A stretch of 44,000 bases of DNA from the NCBI GenBank assembly GCA_012295275.1, contig CM022665.1, positions 12,344,976-12,388,975 on the forward strand. The letters run 5' to 3'. This document shows, one piece after another, positions 23,599 through 38,485 of this stretch (positions within the stretch are counted from its first letter, which is position 1; each line of letters begins with the position of its first letter). The notes under the pieces are model-generated. The model ran no database searches. It had not been told where the DNA came from and saw only the letters and a list, made by a program, of their open reading frames with translations. This DNA comes from Chrysomallon squamiferum (taxonomy: Eukaryota > Mollusca > Gastropoda > Neomphalida > Peltospiridae). Position numbers and translations under genes: made by a program.

Positions 23599-24618
23599 TC
23601 CATTTAACTTTTTATTTGAATTCTCTGCCAAAGCAAAATACAAGATATGCCAGATGTAGGTTTATTGTATCATGAATGCAGTCTTAGAATCTTATAAGCA
23701 AACAAGGAAAGCCTGACGTGCAAGTCAAAGATAACATTCTGTAAAATGTGGATCAATTTACGGTCAAGAATTTCAATATAAAGATTATGACGCAGAGTCA
23801 GGCTGAATTTAAAAGCATATTGACAGCAGCTGACTGAGAGTGGTGCAGATTGGTTAATCGTTTCATTCTGATGTTTTCAATGCAGAATGTAAAATGAAAA
23901 ATCAGAATTATTGGCATCTAAATCCGAAGTACGTCAGCATTTTCAAAACGTAACGTAAATGTAGAATTAGAATTATTGAAAATTTTAACTTTGAATGTAT
24001 CTAGGAAGTCATCAAAAACATAATTATTGGAAAATGTAACTCTTGTTTATCTAATAATTCATGAAGCATTTCATCAATATTACATATTCACAGAAAGTTT
24101 AAATATTATCGCTGTAATCTAATTATAGTGACAAATATATGATGCAAAGTATAAAGATAAGCTTTTATATCAGCATATCGTTCTGTTGAAAACCTGCAGA
24201 GTTCACAACGGCACTGCAGAAATTAGTCAAAACCTAAAGATTTAGTTTTTATCATCATTTTGTACAAATGCACCTTGAATTTGCGTCGTATATTTGTTAT
24301 TTTGGATTCTGATTTCAGCTCCTAATTTTAGGGTTACATGAAAGAATATAATCAGTTCACGAAAAACTGGAGCAACTGAATGTTTTATATTTTATGAATT
24401 ATCATTAAGCAGTAGATAATGAAAGATTATTTGTATGATATATCACTATATTTCTCTCATTCAGCAAAAATATTTATTTTATAATATAGGCTGTTAACAA
24501 TATAAGATATATCTAAAGTGGAATGTGCAGCAGCACCAACGTAAACGATATTTGATTTCACACTGATACTCAAGAACTCGACAAAACTGTATCATATGTA
24601 ATGCCACCCACGTTTCAC

Positions 24619-24627
24619 ATCTCTCTC

Positions 24628-24702
<75 letters not shown>

Positions 24703-24740
24703 ATTGATGTATGTATGTATGTATGCATGTTTGTATGTTT
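24619..24740. repeat. (CT)n followed by (TATG)n-like repeat
   Basis: CT run to 24698 with one CTGT break, then GTAT and TGCATG units. Confidence 0.92.
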
Positions 24741-25944
24741 TGTATGTATGTCTCTGTATATGTATTTGTCTTAGTTTTAAATACTCATTGCAGTAGTAGT
24801 GGTTGCAGTATCTGTAGTAGCTTTAGTCATGACACAAACCATAGCAGTAACAATAACAAGAAGTACAAAGAATAGCTTAGAACTTTTTATTCCAGTTTAT
24901 TAATAATAATTTATCAAAAATCAATAGTAATCTTTTTTGTATATATATATCAAATAGACGAAACCGCACACAGCATATTAATGATTTATTGAGCCGATAA
25001 CAACATATACACAAACAGATATAGATAGAAAGAATCACAGACGAACCCACATATAGGTAGATAGGTAGGTAAGTAGTTACAGACGTATACATATATCCAC
25101 ATCTTTGAAGCATGGTCAGAATTAAATCACAATACAAAAGACAGAGACGCATAAATACATCACAAAGGTTTTCTGTGTATAAGCTGTGTACAACGAACTA
25201 ACAATTCAATCAAAAACGATGATATAGCAAAATGACCACACCCTTGAGACCATGATCGTAATTAAATTAACCGTTAATTCCATCAGCTGCAAGAACGAGC
25301 TACCATCACTAATCTATTACTGTCGGAATGATTCAGCATCACTGTCAGTGTATTAGATTTGCTAGCCTTGGTTTGGGAACCCTACTTAACACGTACAGCG
25401 ACCAGTAATCCCTTATGACCACATTTCAGAAGAATCGTCAGGGCGCCAACTACTGCAGCTTCCATCATTACAAAATGTTTGATTAAAATAATTAGCTTTA
25501 CCTCTGTGTACCGCTAGAGGGCAACATCAATATTGTGTAGTCCCTCTGTAATTATTAAAAGTGCAGCATTCAATATACTTTAGCAGAACGGCAGACCCGG
25601 AGTTTAGAATATTGGAATTTAAGAAGTAATAGCATATTGGTCTTATGTTAATATAAGACTGTGGCTTTTCTCTGCTTGTATCTTTATTCTGGTTTGAGAA
25701 GATCAATGTAGATGTTATTATTGTCATTATCATGTCTGGACCGAAGGGCCATTATGTTAACAGTAATTAATTGAATAGTATTTGGATTTTTTTAATAATG
25801 ATAACAAGAAGGAAGGAGGAGGTGGACGAGAAGGAAAATGAAAATCGTTGTCGTTATTTTCTTTAACGTCATTTTTATCATTATCATCACGATCATGCTG
25901 ACTGTCACATCGCTAAATCATTACATCAACATATCTATCGTCTG

Positions 25945-25978
<34 letters not shown>

Positions 25979-27796
25979 AATATGATCTGTTTGTCTGTCT
26001 ATCTGTCTATGTATCTCTCTTTTTTCTCTATCTATATTTATGTCTATTTGTATGTCTGTATGACTGTCTGTCTCTCTACCTACACACCAACCTTTCATTG
26101 TCTTTCTGCCTATTTCTCTTCTTTTGTGTTTATCAGGTTATCTATTTATGTGTACATCTGTCTGTATGTATATATCACATACGTGGAGAGAAACAGGAGA
26201 TGGAAGGAAGGAACTGAGTAGGTAAAGACAGAATACTATAACGTAGAATGTTCTTGAGACAATGTTTGCACGACGATGTTAAAGAGTTTTAATTCATTCT
26301 GACAATACTGCAAACACTTCCTGCTAAGACAGACTCCAACATATTCGGTTTGACATTTCTTTTCGTTTTATAAATAAATTCTAGGACAAAAGTCCTTTTG
26401 GCATATTCTGAAGACAGGGAAAAGGAAAAAAACACACAATAAAAAACACACATATTATTGACAGATTAGCTAAATAAATATTTTGTAATCTGTGTTTCTT
26501 TCATTTTAAGTTTCTGTTTCTTACATACATATATTTCCAGTCCATCTCTGTAATTATTAAACCTGTCTTCTCATCATAATTAGTTTTGCTGTTTTTGTTA
26601 TTAGTGGATACGTTCTTATTTGTTAGAGATTTTTCTGTATTTTGTTTTATTTTTCACGAATCCTGTCTGCACTGAAAAAACAATCATACAGTTTATTTTT
26701 AAAAATTAATTAATATTTGTATTTGGGCTTAAAGGAAAATCATTATCTGTTTTTGTAAACAAAAAAAAAAAAAAAAAAGAGAGATCTGTTGGTGAAGTTT
26801 ATTTTTATATTAAAAAAAAAAATTAAACATCCCTCGGGTTTAATTTTCATTTATATAAAAGTTTTCTGTATTCGGATTAAGAAACCTTAAGAAATATGTC
26901 GAAAGAGATTAGCAAATGATAAATCTTCGATACATTTATTATTTAAATTAAAAGTAGAAAATGTATTATAAACCCCCTTTTTTTAGAAGATAACTGAAGG
27001 ACGTTTAAGATTGATTTATTTACTTTTTTTTTGTTTGTTTGTTTGATTATCATCTGATTATTTACTTATTTGTTTGTTTGTTTGTTTATTATTTATTTAT
27101 TATTTTGTTGTTGATGTTTTTGTCGTTTTCTTCATTGTTTTTGTTGCTGCTGTTTGTTGTGTTTTAGTATTTAGCATAAAGAAGTTATTATCCAAGTCAC
27201 ACATTCTTTGATTAATTTCGCTGGATGTTCTGTCATATAAAACCATTAAAAAGCATCTTCACGCATTAACCAGTCACCAGCTTCTTAAAACACAGGAAAC
27301 AGTACAAAATGACATAGCTTTGCGAATTTTATTTAAAGCCAAACCGATTTCAGATGTAAATATTAGTCAGTCGAAATCAACAAGAACAATAACAACAATA
27401 CTACTGCTAGTACTACTACTAACAACAATAATAATAAGACGAAGAAGAAGAAGACAGGAAATTTAAGACAAGACCAACTGTATTTTAAGTTTCTAATATT
27501 AAAACATTTATCTGTAAAATGGTTTTATATTACACGAACTCTGGTTACCATCATTTCTTGTCTATTTTAGCAAAGTAAGAATTGTCGTTCGGCTACTGAT
27601 CCACCACTTCTCAGAATAACACTCTTCTGAAGTCATTAACAGCTCGAGTCTGCTCTGGATCATCAGACTGCTTCAGTCTTATATAGAGAAAAATCCAGCC
27701 TAACAAAATGTTGTAAATACTTTTCTTGAATAACGTCAGTTCATTTTTAACTTAGTGTAGATGGTTTAGTTTGAGTTAAGGCTATGTTACATTGTA
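24741..27796. other. unique AT-rich sequence, no gene recognised
   Basis: Holds CTAT/CTGT tetramers at 25945-26080, a poly-A at 26759-26778 and TTTG/TTTA tetramers at 27025-27110. I saw no coding exon on either strand. Confidence 0.5.
25510..25523 (+). promoter_or_regulatory. CTCF-like motif
   Basis: ACCGCTAGAGGGCA fits the CCRSYAGRKGGCR core of the bilaterian CTCF consensus. This is a motif match only, with no support from context. Confidence 0.25.
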
Positions 27797-28840
27797 TGTG
27801 AAAACGAAATGTAAAGTGTAATGCTGAGAAAACTGTACTATATGAAAACAAAATGTAAAACAGTAATGAGTAACGGTTGTACACTTTAATACATAGAAAT
27901 TAATGTTGAACAATGGCTATGCACTGTACTATTTGAAAAGAAAATGTAAATTATATATTTGAGTTACGTCAGTACATTATTTTGGTATGTTCCCAAAACT
28001 GGCAGTCTCCAGATTAGGTAAGCTGTGAGGTGTTCTAATCCGCTTCCAGAAATGGGAAAACTGGAGTGAGCAATTAAGGCCAATTTAGAAGCATGGGGAT
28101 AACGAGATGTGTGAAGAACAGAGGGGGCGATTAACGAGATTAACCTTAATGAGCAGTGAAGAGCAGAGGTGAGCCGGAATAGAGATTGCAAGAAAATTAA
28201 CGTTTGGAGACATGAAATTAATGTTAACGTTCAGTAAAATTTGGAGTCAGGAAATGCTACCAGAAGACAAGCACAAGCTCTTCCAGCTGGGACTGGAGTA
28301 CGTCACGTGTACCCGGGACACGGCTTCCTACTTGTCAGCTTGCGGTGAAGTGCTTTCTGGGGCATTTTGAGTGTAAAGTGTGACTGAATGTGCTTTCAAA
28401 TTGTGGACAAAATACTGTTAAACAAAAGTACATCAATTAAGGTGATGGGCCATCAATTAAGGTGACAGAACACCAGTTAGTAAGGGTGAGCAATAAACTG
28501 CCAGAAATGGAACAAGTGGCATGTCCAATTAAGATGTGTTATAATCTCACTGCCAGATTCGGGAATGCCAGAATCGGGAATAAACCCCTTATTTTATCTG
28601 AAAAATAAAACCTAAATAGTAATGTTGAGTAACAGCTATACACTGTATTACATGGACAAATGTAAATTGTATACTAACCTTGAGTAATGGTTGAACATTA
28701 TACTGTCTTAAAAACAAAATGTATACAGTAATGATGAGTAACGGCTACACACTACACTATATGGAAAAAAAGAAAAGTAAATTGTATACTTGAGTAACGC
28801 CTGTACATTGAACTAACCCGAAAACAAAATGTAAATGAAC
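27797..28840. repeat. degenerate ~54-bp tandem repeat, interrupted by an insert
   Basis: Phrases of the type GAAAACAAAATGTAAA, then GTAATG-GAGTAACGGCT and ACACTGTACTAT, recur roughly every 54 bases at 27797-27980 and again at 28598-28840. Between them is about 0.6 kb of unrelated, GC-richer sequence. Confidence 0.7.
27990..28580. mobile_element. possible TIR-ended insertion within the ~54-bp array
   Basis: The left end TTCCCAAAACTGGCAGT (27990-28006) and the reverse complement of the right end at 28564-28580 (TTCCCGATTCTGGCATT) match at 13 of 17 positions. The interior has a direct repeat CATCAATTAAGGTGA (28430 and 28450). No transposase is encoded, so it would be a nonautonomous element. 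Confidence 0.35.
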
Positions 28841-29314
28841 TTTATGATTGACATTTCTGTGCCAGCATCGCTATAACTCTCTTCAAAACTGCCTTCACGC
28901 TTTTTTTTTGGCATCAAAAGTTAAGTGTGTCAGTGAACCTAGTTTATTCTTCGAACTGGAAAATACACAGCAAAAGGCAAAGAGAACTGAAGCTTCCTAT
29001 ATGAACTGTTCATGCGTGATAAAGACAAATTGTGCTTCATAAGCGCCATCCATCAAATTAAACGCGACTGTGAAAGTGTCTACGATCTCAGTACAGTCTT
29101 TCTGAAAATCAGTTTTACGAAACAAAGTGGCTCGCGACTAATAAGAATCATGGAAACAAAATTCTTCGATCGCTATGCACACATATACACTGACATATAT
29201 TAACACACACACACACACGCAAAACAAAAAGAAGAAAAGAAACATAAATGATTATTGGAAATTAGCAATCAACGAAAAACAAACATAAAAAAAACCCCCA
29301 GCAATAGCAGTAAC

Positions 29315-29361
<47 letters not shown>

Positions 29362-30110
29362 CAACAAACAACAATAATAATAATAACAACAATAACAGTT
29401 ATTATAATAATCATAATAACAATCGTTAAAAACTATTAAAAACAAAAATTCCAACTGTGTAAAAAAAAAATTCAACAAAATGCTGTTTATAAATTTTTCT
29501 TTTAATATTATAAATTTGGTAACGAACTAGAAATATATATATATGTAATGAAGAATAATATGCAAAAATGAAGTTAACTGAAAAAAAAATACATAAACGC
29601 TTTTTTAATTTATTATTTTTTAAACTTTTTCAAAATTTTCGATTTACAAGTTTCTATAGTAAGAAAATAATTAGTTTTATATATATATATATATATATAT
29701 ATAAGGGAAAAAAAGAAAGAAAGAAAAGAAACGAAAGAACGAAAGAAAAACAAACAAAACATACAAGTGATAAAAATTCAGAAACCTGAAATTGTGAGCA
29801 CTTGTCTAAGTCAGAAGAAGACATTTTTATGAATCCTGTCGTAAACTGGAAAAGATCCGTCAAACAGTAAATCCATATTGATTAAATATCAAGCATATCG
29901 ACAGCCGAAGGGTTTTTCTTCTTTGATCTGTTAGTGTAAGAAATGCATTTTATAATAAAATCGTTTATTTGTATGCAGAGTTATGGAACGAAGAGATAAA
30001 TCTTTGTTTCTAGACTGATGTAGTGTTTTATTGCTTTTATATAAATAAATTAAAAAAAATAAAAGTTCCTTGGTACCATTCTTAACAGAATTTAAAGAAA
30101 AGGTTTTATA
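28841..30110. other. unique sequence with simple repeats, no gene recognised
   Basis: (ATA)n/(ACA)n at 29314-29395, (TA)n at 29680-29703 and GAAA units at 29707-29750. The open frames at 28848-29203 show no recognisable family. Confidence 0.5.
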
Positions 30111-30125
30111 GAGAGTGTGGGCAAA

Positions 30126-30127
30126 TG

Positions 30128-30164
<37 letters not shown>

Positions 30165-30482
30165 TCTATCTATCTATCTATCTATCTATCTGTCTGTCTG
30201 TCTTCTATCTATCTATCTATCTGTCTGTCTGACTGTTTGTCTATCTATCATCTGTCTATCTGATTATCTATCTGTTTATCTGGCTGTCTGTCTGTCTTCT
30301 ATCTATCTATCTATCTATCTATCTGTCTGTCTGTCTGTCTGTCTTCTATCTATCTATCTATCTATCTGTCTGTCTGTCTTCTATCTATCTATCTATCTGT
30401 CTGTCTGACTGTTTGTCTATCTATCATCTGTCTATCTGATTATCTATCTGTTTATCTGGCTGTCTGTCTGTCTTTCTGTCTG
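30126..30482. repeat. CTGT/CTAT tetranucleotide block with a 176-bp higher-order duplication
   Basis: GACTGTTTGTCTATCTATCA and the next 50 or so bases occur at 30231 and 30407, 176 bases apart, inside CTGT/CTAT repeats. Confidence 0.9.
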
Positions 30483-30551
30483 TTTAACCAACTAACTCTA
30501 TACATAACACACACACACATATTTCACTTTATATATCTTTGCATATATATA

Positions 30552-31880
<1,329 letters not shown>

Positions 31881-32150
31881 AAACTGAACTCTCCTCATTA
31901 TTGCGTATCTAAAAATCCGTATCCTAATTATTGTCGTTACATAAACTGAACTCTCCTCATTATTGCGTATCTAAAAATCCGTATCCTAATTATTGTCGTT
32001 ACATAAACTGAACTTTCCTCATTATTGCGTACCTAAAAATCTGTATCCTCGTTTTTGTCGTTACATAAACTGAACTCTCCTAATTATTTCTGTTACTACT
32101 GAATTATCCTAATTATTGTCGTTGCATAAAACGAGTTTTCCCTATAATTG
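31881..32150. repeat. 62-bp tandem repeat, about 3.5 copies decaying to the right
   Basis: AAACTGAACT starts at 31881, 31943, 32005 and 32067, exactly 62 bases apart. The unit includes CTCCTCATTATTGCGTATCT and CTAATTATTGTCGTTACAT. After 32067 the copies shorten and diverge. Confidence 0.92.
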
Positions 32151-32320
32151 TCGTTATTTAATATAAACTTCTCACGAGTTTGTTGTTATTTACAACATTA
32201 TTGTTGCTGAGACTGGCTTATCCTAGATGACGTAATGACACGATATACAATAGCTCCAGTCTGTGGCTAGATGTAAACACTTTTTTTTTTTTTTTTTTTT
32301 TTTAACAATGGCTGCATGTC

Positions 32321-32405
32321 TTAGGCCGAGAATCCATTTACCCGATACCGAAACCGCACCGAAACAATGTCGTGTCGGTTTAGAGTAAATGGATTCCCAG
32401 CCTTA
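32321..32405. mobile_element. 85-bp inverted repeat, MITE-like
   Basis: The left arm 32321-32341 and right arm 32385-32405 pair along GAATCCATTTAC/GTAAATGGATTC with few mismatches outward (TTAGGC/GCCTTA). The interior also pairs partly (CCGAAAC/GTTTAG-like). No coding sequence. The size and shape suggest a miniature inverted-repeat element, but no clear target-site duplication is visible. Confidence 0.5.
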
Positions 32406-33152
32406 CCTAGACACTCTTGTATAACGTCTACAAATAGAGCAATTACTGTACAGACGTTGTTTTAAAAGACGATGCGACTAGCCTGAGGCTATGTAAAACG
32501 GCTGACTGTTAGGTGATTCCGTAACTATGACGCCAACCTCTCATTCTTTATGGTTTGTGGCATTAAATATTAATCTTATATAATATAACTTTTTCCACAC
32601 ACGTCGGGTATAAGGAAGAAGTATTTACAGTACTTGTGATGACGTTGTGTGCGTATGTTTGTGTGTGCACGAATGAGCGTGTCTCTGTGTGCATGTGCGC
32701 GCGTGTCTAGAGTGGTAGAAAGATAAAAAGACAGATTCTCAGAAAAAGACAAATAGACAAATATGCAGGCAAACAGAGAGGCAGGTTGATAATCAGACAG
32801 CAAAGTAGGTGGAAAGACAAAAAGACGGAGATCGATGGATAGACAAACAGACGATACACAGACTGACATAGTGACTGATTCACAAATGGCGAGATGGACA
32901 GACCGAATGATAAACGAATGAATTCGTTTCTATTTGGGTTTATGGAAAAGATATGTTGGTATTTTTTTCTGTTTCATTTTTTTTTTTTTTTTTTTTAAAT
33001 CGATTTCTTTTAAAATGATTTTCGTTTTATCTTATCTAGATTGGATACAGTCTAAAAGTACTGCAGAATATAGAAACTGTCACTGGAACATTAACATGAT
33101 CGTTACTTTTTCAAAACAATTACGCAGAGAGGTTTTGCTTGAAAAAAAAAGA

Positions 33153-33194
<42 letters not shown>

Positions 33195-33373
33195 CAAAAA
33201 GAATTTACCCGTATATTTAGATTTGAAAACAGCTGGATTTAACAATCATTCTAATGTGATTACAACAGATAATAAGATTACAGTTTTTCTTTATTTAATT
33301 TTTTTAAAAATTAAACAGGCAGATGTTGTTTTGTAATTTTCTTATATATATACCTTTCGTTAATTAAAAAATA

Positions 33374-33423
33374 TCTGCGACGGACGCGCCCGCTGACCTG
33401 TCAGAAAGCGTGCCCGTCGCAGA
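33374..33423. repeat. GC-rich 50-base nested hairpin
   Basis: Arms TCTGCGACGGACGCGC and GCGTGCCCGTCGCAGA pair with two mismatches. The loop contains a second stem, CTGAC-CT-GTCAG. It stands out from the AT-rich surroundings. Confidence 0.7.
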
Positions 33424-33540
33424 CGTGCTTCACAACAGCTTGCTCTGATTAGCACGTTAATTTTTTTCCATTTCCATTTTCCATTAAAAAATAACGCCTG
33501 GATGGAGATTATAATATTAAAAAAAAGAAGAAGATTAATT

Positions 33541-34100
<560 letters not shown>

Positions 34101-34529
34101 ATTACCATGCTTTGATACACACTGTCGAAGAGACTCACCGAAGGACATTTATTCCGAGAAGACATTTAAACAGTTTCAGTATTCTTTCCACTTCATTTTA
34201 ACTGTTTATTTACAACAGACCACTGTTAATAAACAATCCAATTCCTTTTGTTGTGTTTCTAGAGCAATTTTCACATCAGTGAAACCAAAGTACCGAATCG
34301 ATCTTCCTCCGGGACAAGGCGATACATGGTGTGCTTGTAAATGATTTAGATGCGAGCAGTCACTCTGTAGAAATCCCATGTTACAAACGAGCGCACATTT
34401 ATCAATTTTTTCTCTCTCTCTTAAGCCAGACATCGGTGATTTCTGGCTCAACCAAAATTGCACTATACCCAGCAGTGTATTTGTTACATGTTTGTTAAAG
34501 TCATACATAAGTGAGTGAGAAAGAGAGTC

Positions 34530-34665
<136 letters not shown>

Positions 34666-34926
34666 CAGGCGAGAAATATAGACTGACAAGGGAAAACGAC
34701 TTTCACAATGGAAGAAATGGGGGATGAAAGATGTAGAAACCAAAATGCAAGACAGTTAATGAATTATTGTTAAGGACAGACGGAAAAAGTGAAAGGGAGA
34801 CAGAAAAAGAGATACTGATAAACAGTATCTGTAGAACTGACTTGTTGACAAAGAGAGGGCAGAGATATTGTTAGAGAAAGAATACCGAGAGATAAACGAG
34901 AAATAGTGGGTGACAGAGATACAGAA

Positions 34927-35620
<694 letters not shown>

Positions 35621-36176
35621 CGAATTAGGTCTCAAAATGTACAGATTATAATTTGTCAAAAAATTCCAATTTTACTCAGTTTTGTCTTCGATGTAATCAT
35701 TTTCCCGTATCGAGCTGTTTTCACCTTCCTTCAGAAATCGTTGATTAGCTAATGGATCCGGATCTAGATGTTCAGAGATAATAAAAACTTCTTGTTAACT
35801 GTACTGAAAAAAAATGCATTCATTTATCTTTGGTCAACCTCCTATTAGTACTTCTCAAAAGTTCTTGGTGAAGTAATAAAACGATAACCGCATCAAAAGA
35901 ATTACCCTCTGATGCTTTCTAACCTCTTAGCGACAACTGCTATGAGCTGATGTCAAAAAGGGGATGTAACTGAATGTCATTTAGAGTTACCGTTCTTCTT
36001 GTAACCGCAGTCAACGGCGACGTTTACGTTATTAAAAGAGACAAGAGGTAATAAAATAATTACTAGCTGTCTGCGAGACCTTATTGATTACCTGAACCAA
36101 ACTCTCAGATCTATGCTGCTATTTCACCAGTAAGAGATGTCTGTATAAATTCATACTATTATCTCTAGTGTATCTG

Positions 36177-36356
36177 TATGTATGTATGTATGTATGTATG
36201 TATGTATGTATGTATGTATGTATGTATGTATGTATGTATGTATGTATGTATGTATGTATGTATGTATGTATGTATGTATGTATGTATGTATGTATGTATG
36301 TATGTATGTATGTATGTATGTATGTATGTATGTATGTATGTATGTATGTATGTATG
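36177..36356. repeat. (TATG)45 tetranucleotide array
   Basis: 180 bases of perfect TATG, then imperfect copies to about 36410. The Met-Tyr-Val-Cys open frames here on the plus strand, and Thr-Tyr-Ile-His on the minus, are repeat translations. Confidence 0.96.
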
Positions 36357-36429
36357 CATGTATGTGTGTATGCATGTATGTATGTATGTACTTATGTATG
36401 TATGTACGTACCAATGTACTTAGGTATAT

Positions 36430-37586
36430 TGATAATATGTATTCACATATGAATAAATTACGTGTATAATATATTGTTATTATTCTTACATATTTAATAT
36501 TTTAAATAGATTAAAACAATAATAACCATATCCTTTAGATAGAATGTCTGTAAAAACAAAACTCACATTATATGATTAATGGACTGCTGGACCTTAGAGA
36601 GGTAGAAGGCATTTAATTACTATAATTCAATCGAACTCAAAATGTACTTGTGAAACTTACTATCTAGTAGAAATCAGTTATTTAATAATTTTAGTACAAA
36701 ATGTGAATATTTATGTACACGTACTAAAAGAAAAAACAACAGCAGAACAACTGACATTCCATTTCTCGCATTCTCTTGTTGAGATTCTTCATTCCACAGA
36801 AGTGGATGAGGCTTTCACCGACAGAGTTATCTCCCGTCCCTCGAAGCTTTAAGTATGATCGTGTTTTTCATTTGGGAATATCGGTGGCATCGACAAACAC
36901 TAAACGTGTGATGCTGTATGTCATGGAATGGCGTGTTAATCGTTCGAACATTTGGAAATAAGAAATTAAAAGGCTGTAATGTCGTTCGAATAACCTCGTT
37001 TTAAATCATGCCCGCCATCTGTTTTTGGGTGAACAATGTTTTTCGTTGAAAACATATCAAGAATATTCATTGAGCCTTTTCTGTTCTCAAAGCTTTGCAC
37101 ACGCTTTTTCTTGAATATCAGTTTCGTATAAAAAATAAATAAATGACTCTTTACATATAAGATATCAATAATGGTAATTCACTGCGAAAGATAGCTGTAC
37201 TTCATAAAAACAAAATATGAATAAAACATTTGAGTAACGGCGGTTCCTTGTTCAGAATGAAAAAAAAAAGAAGTTTGAATGTACTTTTTATATCCAGTAT
37301 CAAAAAACATAATCTCTCACTCTCTCTCTCTCACTCTCACTCTTTGTGTATGTATATATCTGTCTGCCAGTCTGTCTATTTCCATATTTATCATTTTATC
37401 TGTCTCTGTGGTCTTGTTTGTCTTTATCTCTGTCTTTGCATCTATCAACTTGCCAACTATATGTCTCTGTCTGTATGTCTATCTATTAAAATAGTCTGTC
37501 TTTTTCTGTTAGCTTTTTTCTTTGTTCTGAATCTCTTTTTATTTATCAGATTAATAATCCACGAATCTGTACACTATCCATCTGTG

Positions 37587-37588
<2 letters not shown>
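36430..37588. other. unique sequence, no gene recognised
   Basis: The open frame at 36776-36961 (61 codons) has no recognisable family. CTGT/CTCT tetramers occur at 37310-37500. Confidence 0.5.
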
Positions 37589-37669
<81 letters not shown>

Positions 37670-37690
37670 CTCTCCCCCTTTCTCTCTTTC
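37589..37690. repeat. (CT)n microsatellite upstream of the receptor exon
   Basis: CT to 37666, then CTCC and CTTT variants. Confidence 0.94.
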
Positions 37691-38184
37691 TCTGTGTGTT
37701 TCTATCCAGTCAATCAAAATATTTCTGTAATCCTAAACAGACTCAAAGTGAAGCCGCAAACTTTAATATACGATATGAAAAACTTGTATCGATTTTCTAA
37801 TGGCCAACCTTCCGCAGTTCACTGTCCCAGAATCTACCTATCAAACCGCTTCGCTCATCCCTTTTCCCGTTAAATCACTTCTGACTTTTCTTTTTACACG
37901 ATTCTGGTGCACACTTAATTACGGTCTCGGTACTACAACAGTTTACAGAACTGAGAACTTTTCAGCGACTTCGGTCTCAAGAACTGATGAGCGGATTAAC
38001 TTACTCAGTGCGAGGTTCCAGGAATTTTTTTCCTCACTTGTTACACACAAAACGAAATGCTTTCCAGAAACGGTTTTGTCGATAAACGGCTAAGAAGATT
38101 CAAAGAACTTTGAAAAAAAAAATATATATATATATATATTGTGATTTACTTATATATATATAAAGATTAATTGTATTACATAAT

Positions 38185-38485
38185 ATGGAAGTATTACTTT
38201 CAAACTTAACCGAAGCGGGTTCAAATACGAGTTTTATGATGAATGATAACAATTTATCTAGTGTTCTCAACGTGGATGTTCTAGTAACCTCTATCCTAGG
38301 CACGAAAAGGAAAGACTTAGCCTCCGTTATTATACTTATGACTGTGTACTGTCTGATATTTCTAACGGGGGTCATTGGCAATGTTAGCACGTGTATCGTG
38401 ATAGCGCGGAATTCTTACATGCACACAGTGACCAACTACTATTTGCTCAGTTTGGCCGTCTCAGATGTTTTGACGCTTGTAATAG
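38185..38485 (+). CDS. first coding exon of a neuromedin-U/pyrokinin/CAPA-type neuropeptide GPCR
   Basis: 100 codons plus one base, then a strong donor ATAG|GTGAGT (intron from 38486, phase 1). The extracellular N-terminus is about 44 residues with N-glycosylation sequons at 7, 14 and 23. TM1 (about 46-72) has the GN pair of class A GPCRs at Gly65-Asn66 (N1.50). A basic loop follows, with CIVIARN then HTVTNYYLLSLAVSD leading into TM2, where Asp94 is D2.50. The phrase 'CIVIARN..MHT.TNYYL.SLAVSD' is typical of neuromedin-U, pyrokinin and CAPA receptors, which are plasma-membrane, G-protein-coupled peptide receptors. The start ATG is supported by an in-frame TAA at 38161-38163 with no acceptor between. 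TM2 end to C-terminus lies on later exons not found here. The exact ligand class is inferred; a related TRH or ghrelin-like receptor is less likely. Confidence 0.88.

Noticed and set aside
36151-36469. Met-Tyr-Val-Cys and Thr-Tyr-Ile-His repeat proteins
   Set aside because: All are products of the (TATG)n array and open in several frames at once.
37800-38093. 97-codon open frame just upstream of the receptor exon
   Set aside because: No recognisable domain or signal peptide; it ends 91 bases before the receptor ATG and is more likely leader or promoter sequence.
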